NCBI GenBank assembly: GCA_001797905.1
Contig: MGQS01000049.1
Coordinates: 2,831-9,825 of the forward strand
Direction of reading: 5' to 3'
Origin: Deltaproteobacteria bacterium RBG_16_54_11
GTDB taxonomy: Bacteria > Desulfobacterota > B13-G15 > RBG-16-54-18
DNA length: 6,995 nucleotides
Of the stretch, positions 5,645 to 6,995 are shown one piece after another. Made by a program: the position numbers and the translations under genes. The notes under the pieces are model-generated. The model was not told the origin of the DNA. It saw nothing but the letters and a program-made list of their open reading frames with translations, and did not search any database. How positions within the stretch are numbered: position 1 is the first letter of the stretch; each line of letters starts with the position of its first letter.

Positions 5645-6995
5645 TCACTCTCCCTTCATTAATCGCTGATAGAGCTTGAGATATTCCCCTGCCGAGCGCG
5701 GCCAGGAAAAGTCCTGGGCCATGGCCTGTCGCATCAGTTGCTGCCAGAGTTCCTTATCCGCAAAGCACTGCACGGCCTTGTTGATGGCCTTCCACAAGGC
5801 ATCAGGATGATACTCGATGAACGTGAAGCCGGTCCCCTTTTTCTTTTTGGGGTCTACCTCGGCCACTGTATCAACCAGCCCGCCGGTATGGCGCACGACA
5901 GGGAGGGTCCCGTACTTGAGGCCGTACATCTGGCTCAGGCCGCAGGGCTCATAGAGCGAGGGCATGAGGTAGATGTCGCAGCCCGCCTCTATCCGGTGGG
6001 CCAGGGCTTCATCGAAGACGATCTTTACGGCCATCTGCTGCGGATATCTCCGGGCCATTTTGGTCAGGATGCGCTCGTACTTCCTCTCGCCGCTGCCCAG
6101 GATCACCAGCCCTGCCCTGCGCGCCATCACCCTATCGACCACCTCGCAGAGTATGTCGATCCCCTTTTGTCCTGCCAGACGCGATGTCATGCCCAGCAAT
6201 GGCCGCTCCATCAGATCATGGGAAAGCCCGCATCGTTGTAACAGGTCCTCCTTGCATGTTTTTTTCCCCGTTAAATCATTCAGGCTGTAGCGGGCAGCGA
6301 GATGGGGGTCATGCGCAGGGTCCCATTGTGCGTAATCCACCCCATCGAGGATGCCGATGAGACTGCCGGCCTTGATCTTGAGAACCCCCTCCAAACCATA
6401 GCCGAATTCTGGTGTCTGAATCTCCCTCGCGTAGGTGGGGCTGACGGTGGTCACCTGATCGGCAAAGACGATCCCTCCTTTTAAAAGATTGACCTTTCCC
6501 CAGAACTCCAGCCCCTCAACGGAGAAGAGATCGGAAGGGAGCCCCAAACAAGGAAAGCGCTCAGCAGGGAAGATCCCCTGATAGCCGAGGTTGTGTATGG
6601 TGAGGATGCTCTTGGTCATGGCTAAGGGGGGCATATCTGAAAAGATGGTCTTCAGATAGACCGGGATGAGTGCTGTCTGCCAGTCATGACAATGGATGAC
6701 ATCCCATTGCTGGTCGAGGGCCTTTGTCAGGGCGAGGACTGCGCAAGAGAAAAAGGAAAAGCGCTCGGCATTATCGGTATAATCCCCTTGTGATGTTCCG
6801 TAGAGGGAGGCGCGATCAAAGAATTCATCGCGCTGCACGAAAAAGACGGGGATCTCTTCGGCCAGCCACCCTCGATGGATATCCGCTGTGATCTCATCTG
6901 CGCCTATCCGGATTGGAAGATCCTCAAGCACCTTCTCCAGGTCCCACCCCCCTCGCTTGACGCTCCGGTACAGGGGCAGGACGAGGCTCGGCGCA
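5645..6995 (-). CDS. glgA: Glycogen/starch synthase (GT5, ADP-glucose type), N-terminus beyond the right edge
   Basis: GlgA transfers glucose from ADP-glucose to the non-reducing end of alpha-1,4-glucan in the cytoplasm. The frame stays open to the right edge; the visible protein begins APSLVLPLYRSVKRGGWDLE and has about 449 residues. Compared with the 477-residue E. coli enzyme, some 30 residues including the KTGGLADV motif lie outside. Visible motifs in order are DVIHCHDWQTALIPVYL, TIHNLGYQGIF, GLEFWGKVNLLKGGI, VTTVSPTYAREI, GILDGVD, MTSRLAGQKGID with the Arg and Lys that bind the nucleotide sugar phosphates, SLYEPCGLSQMYGLKYGT with the catalytic-site Glu, VVRHTGGLVDTV, and the terminal MAQDFSW. 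These mark both Rossmann-type halves of a GT-B fold. The gene ends in TGA at 5647-5645 and runs toward malQ. The valine GTG at 6931 is internal and is not the start. Confidence 0.96.
   Translation of the reverse strand, partial: APSLVLPLYRSVKRGGWDLEKVLEDLPIRIGADEITADIHRGWLAEEIPVFFVQRDEFFDRASLYGTSQGDYTDNAERFSFFSCAVLALTKALDQQWDVIHCHDWQTALIPVYLKTIFSDMPPLAMTKSILTIHNLGYQGIFPAERFPCLGLPSDLFSVEGLEFWGKVNLLKGGIVFADQVTTVSPTYAREIQTPEFGYGLEGVLKIKAGSLIGILDGVDYAQWDPAHDPHLAARYSLNDLTGKKTCKEDLLQRCGLSHDLMERPLLGMTSRLAGQKGIDILCEVVDRVMARRAGLVILGSGERKYERILTKMARRYPQQMAVKIVFDEALAHRIEAGCDIYLMPSLYEPCGLSQMYGLKYGTLPVVRHTGGLVDTVAEVDPKKKKGTGFTFIEYHPDALWKAINKAVQCFADKELWQQLMRQAMAQDFSWPRSAGEYLKLYQRLMKGE

Noticed and set aside
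5738..6241. A 167-residue plus-strand open frame opposite glgA
   Set aside because: It is antisense to strongly conserved GlgA motifs and has no independent support.

Overview
The window reads as a piece of a bacterial chromosome carrying glycogen / alpha-glucan metabolism genes. Three large genes can be named by family: a GH57 protein with a DUF3536-type C-terminal part, a GH77 4-alpha-glucanotransferase (malQ) and a GT5 starch/glycogen synthase (glgA, cut by the right edge). Base composition is moderately GC-rich in the genes and clearly AT-rich in parts of the spacers. This gene set, plus a spacer full of CCCTCTCC/GGAGAGGG palindromes, suggests a Gram-negative anaerobe-type lineage such as Desulfobacterota or Nitrospirota. 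That assignment is an impression from gene style; no taxonomic marker is present.

Layout. Positions 1-50 hold only the possible tail of an upstream gene whose TGA overlaps the GTG start of the GH57 gene (47-2473, +). A 458-bp spacer (2474-2931) follows. It holds a MITE-like element with 17-bp perfect terminal inverted repeats (2561-2745), a perfect 13-bp hairpin inside it, and a further CCCTCT/AGAGGG palindrome. malQ (2932-4425, +) comes next with its own strong ribosome binding site. The minus strand then carries a small HicB-type antitoxin gene (4723-4965) overlapping by one base a hicA toxin gene (4503-4723) that is broken by a one-base frameshift. Next are a small gene for an exported basic protein (5102-5395, -) and an AT-rich spacer, then glgA (5645 to beyond the right edge, -).

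How the genes fit together. GlgA extends alpha-1,4-glucan from ADP-glucose. MalQ rearranges maltodextrins by moving alpha-1,4-glucan segments. The GH57/DUF3536 protein most likely acts on an alpha-glucan too, but its exact reaction is not fixed by sequence. glgA faces malQ convergently, so the cluster is at least two transcription units, with the toxin-antitoxin pair and the exported protein lying between them.

Most of the window is ordinary metabolism. The points worth a second look are the frameshifted hicA beside an intact hicB, and the long inverted-repeat element between the GH57 gene and malQ. I found no CRISPR array, tRNA, rRNA, transposase or clearly new system.
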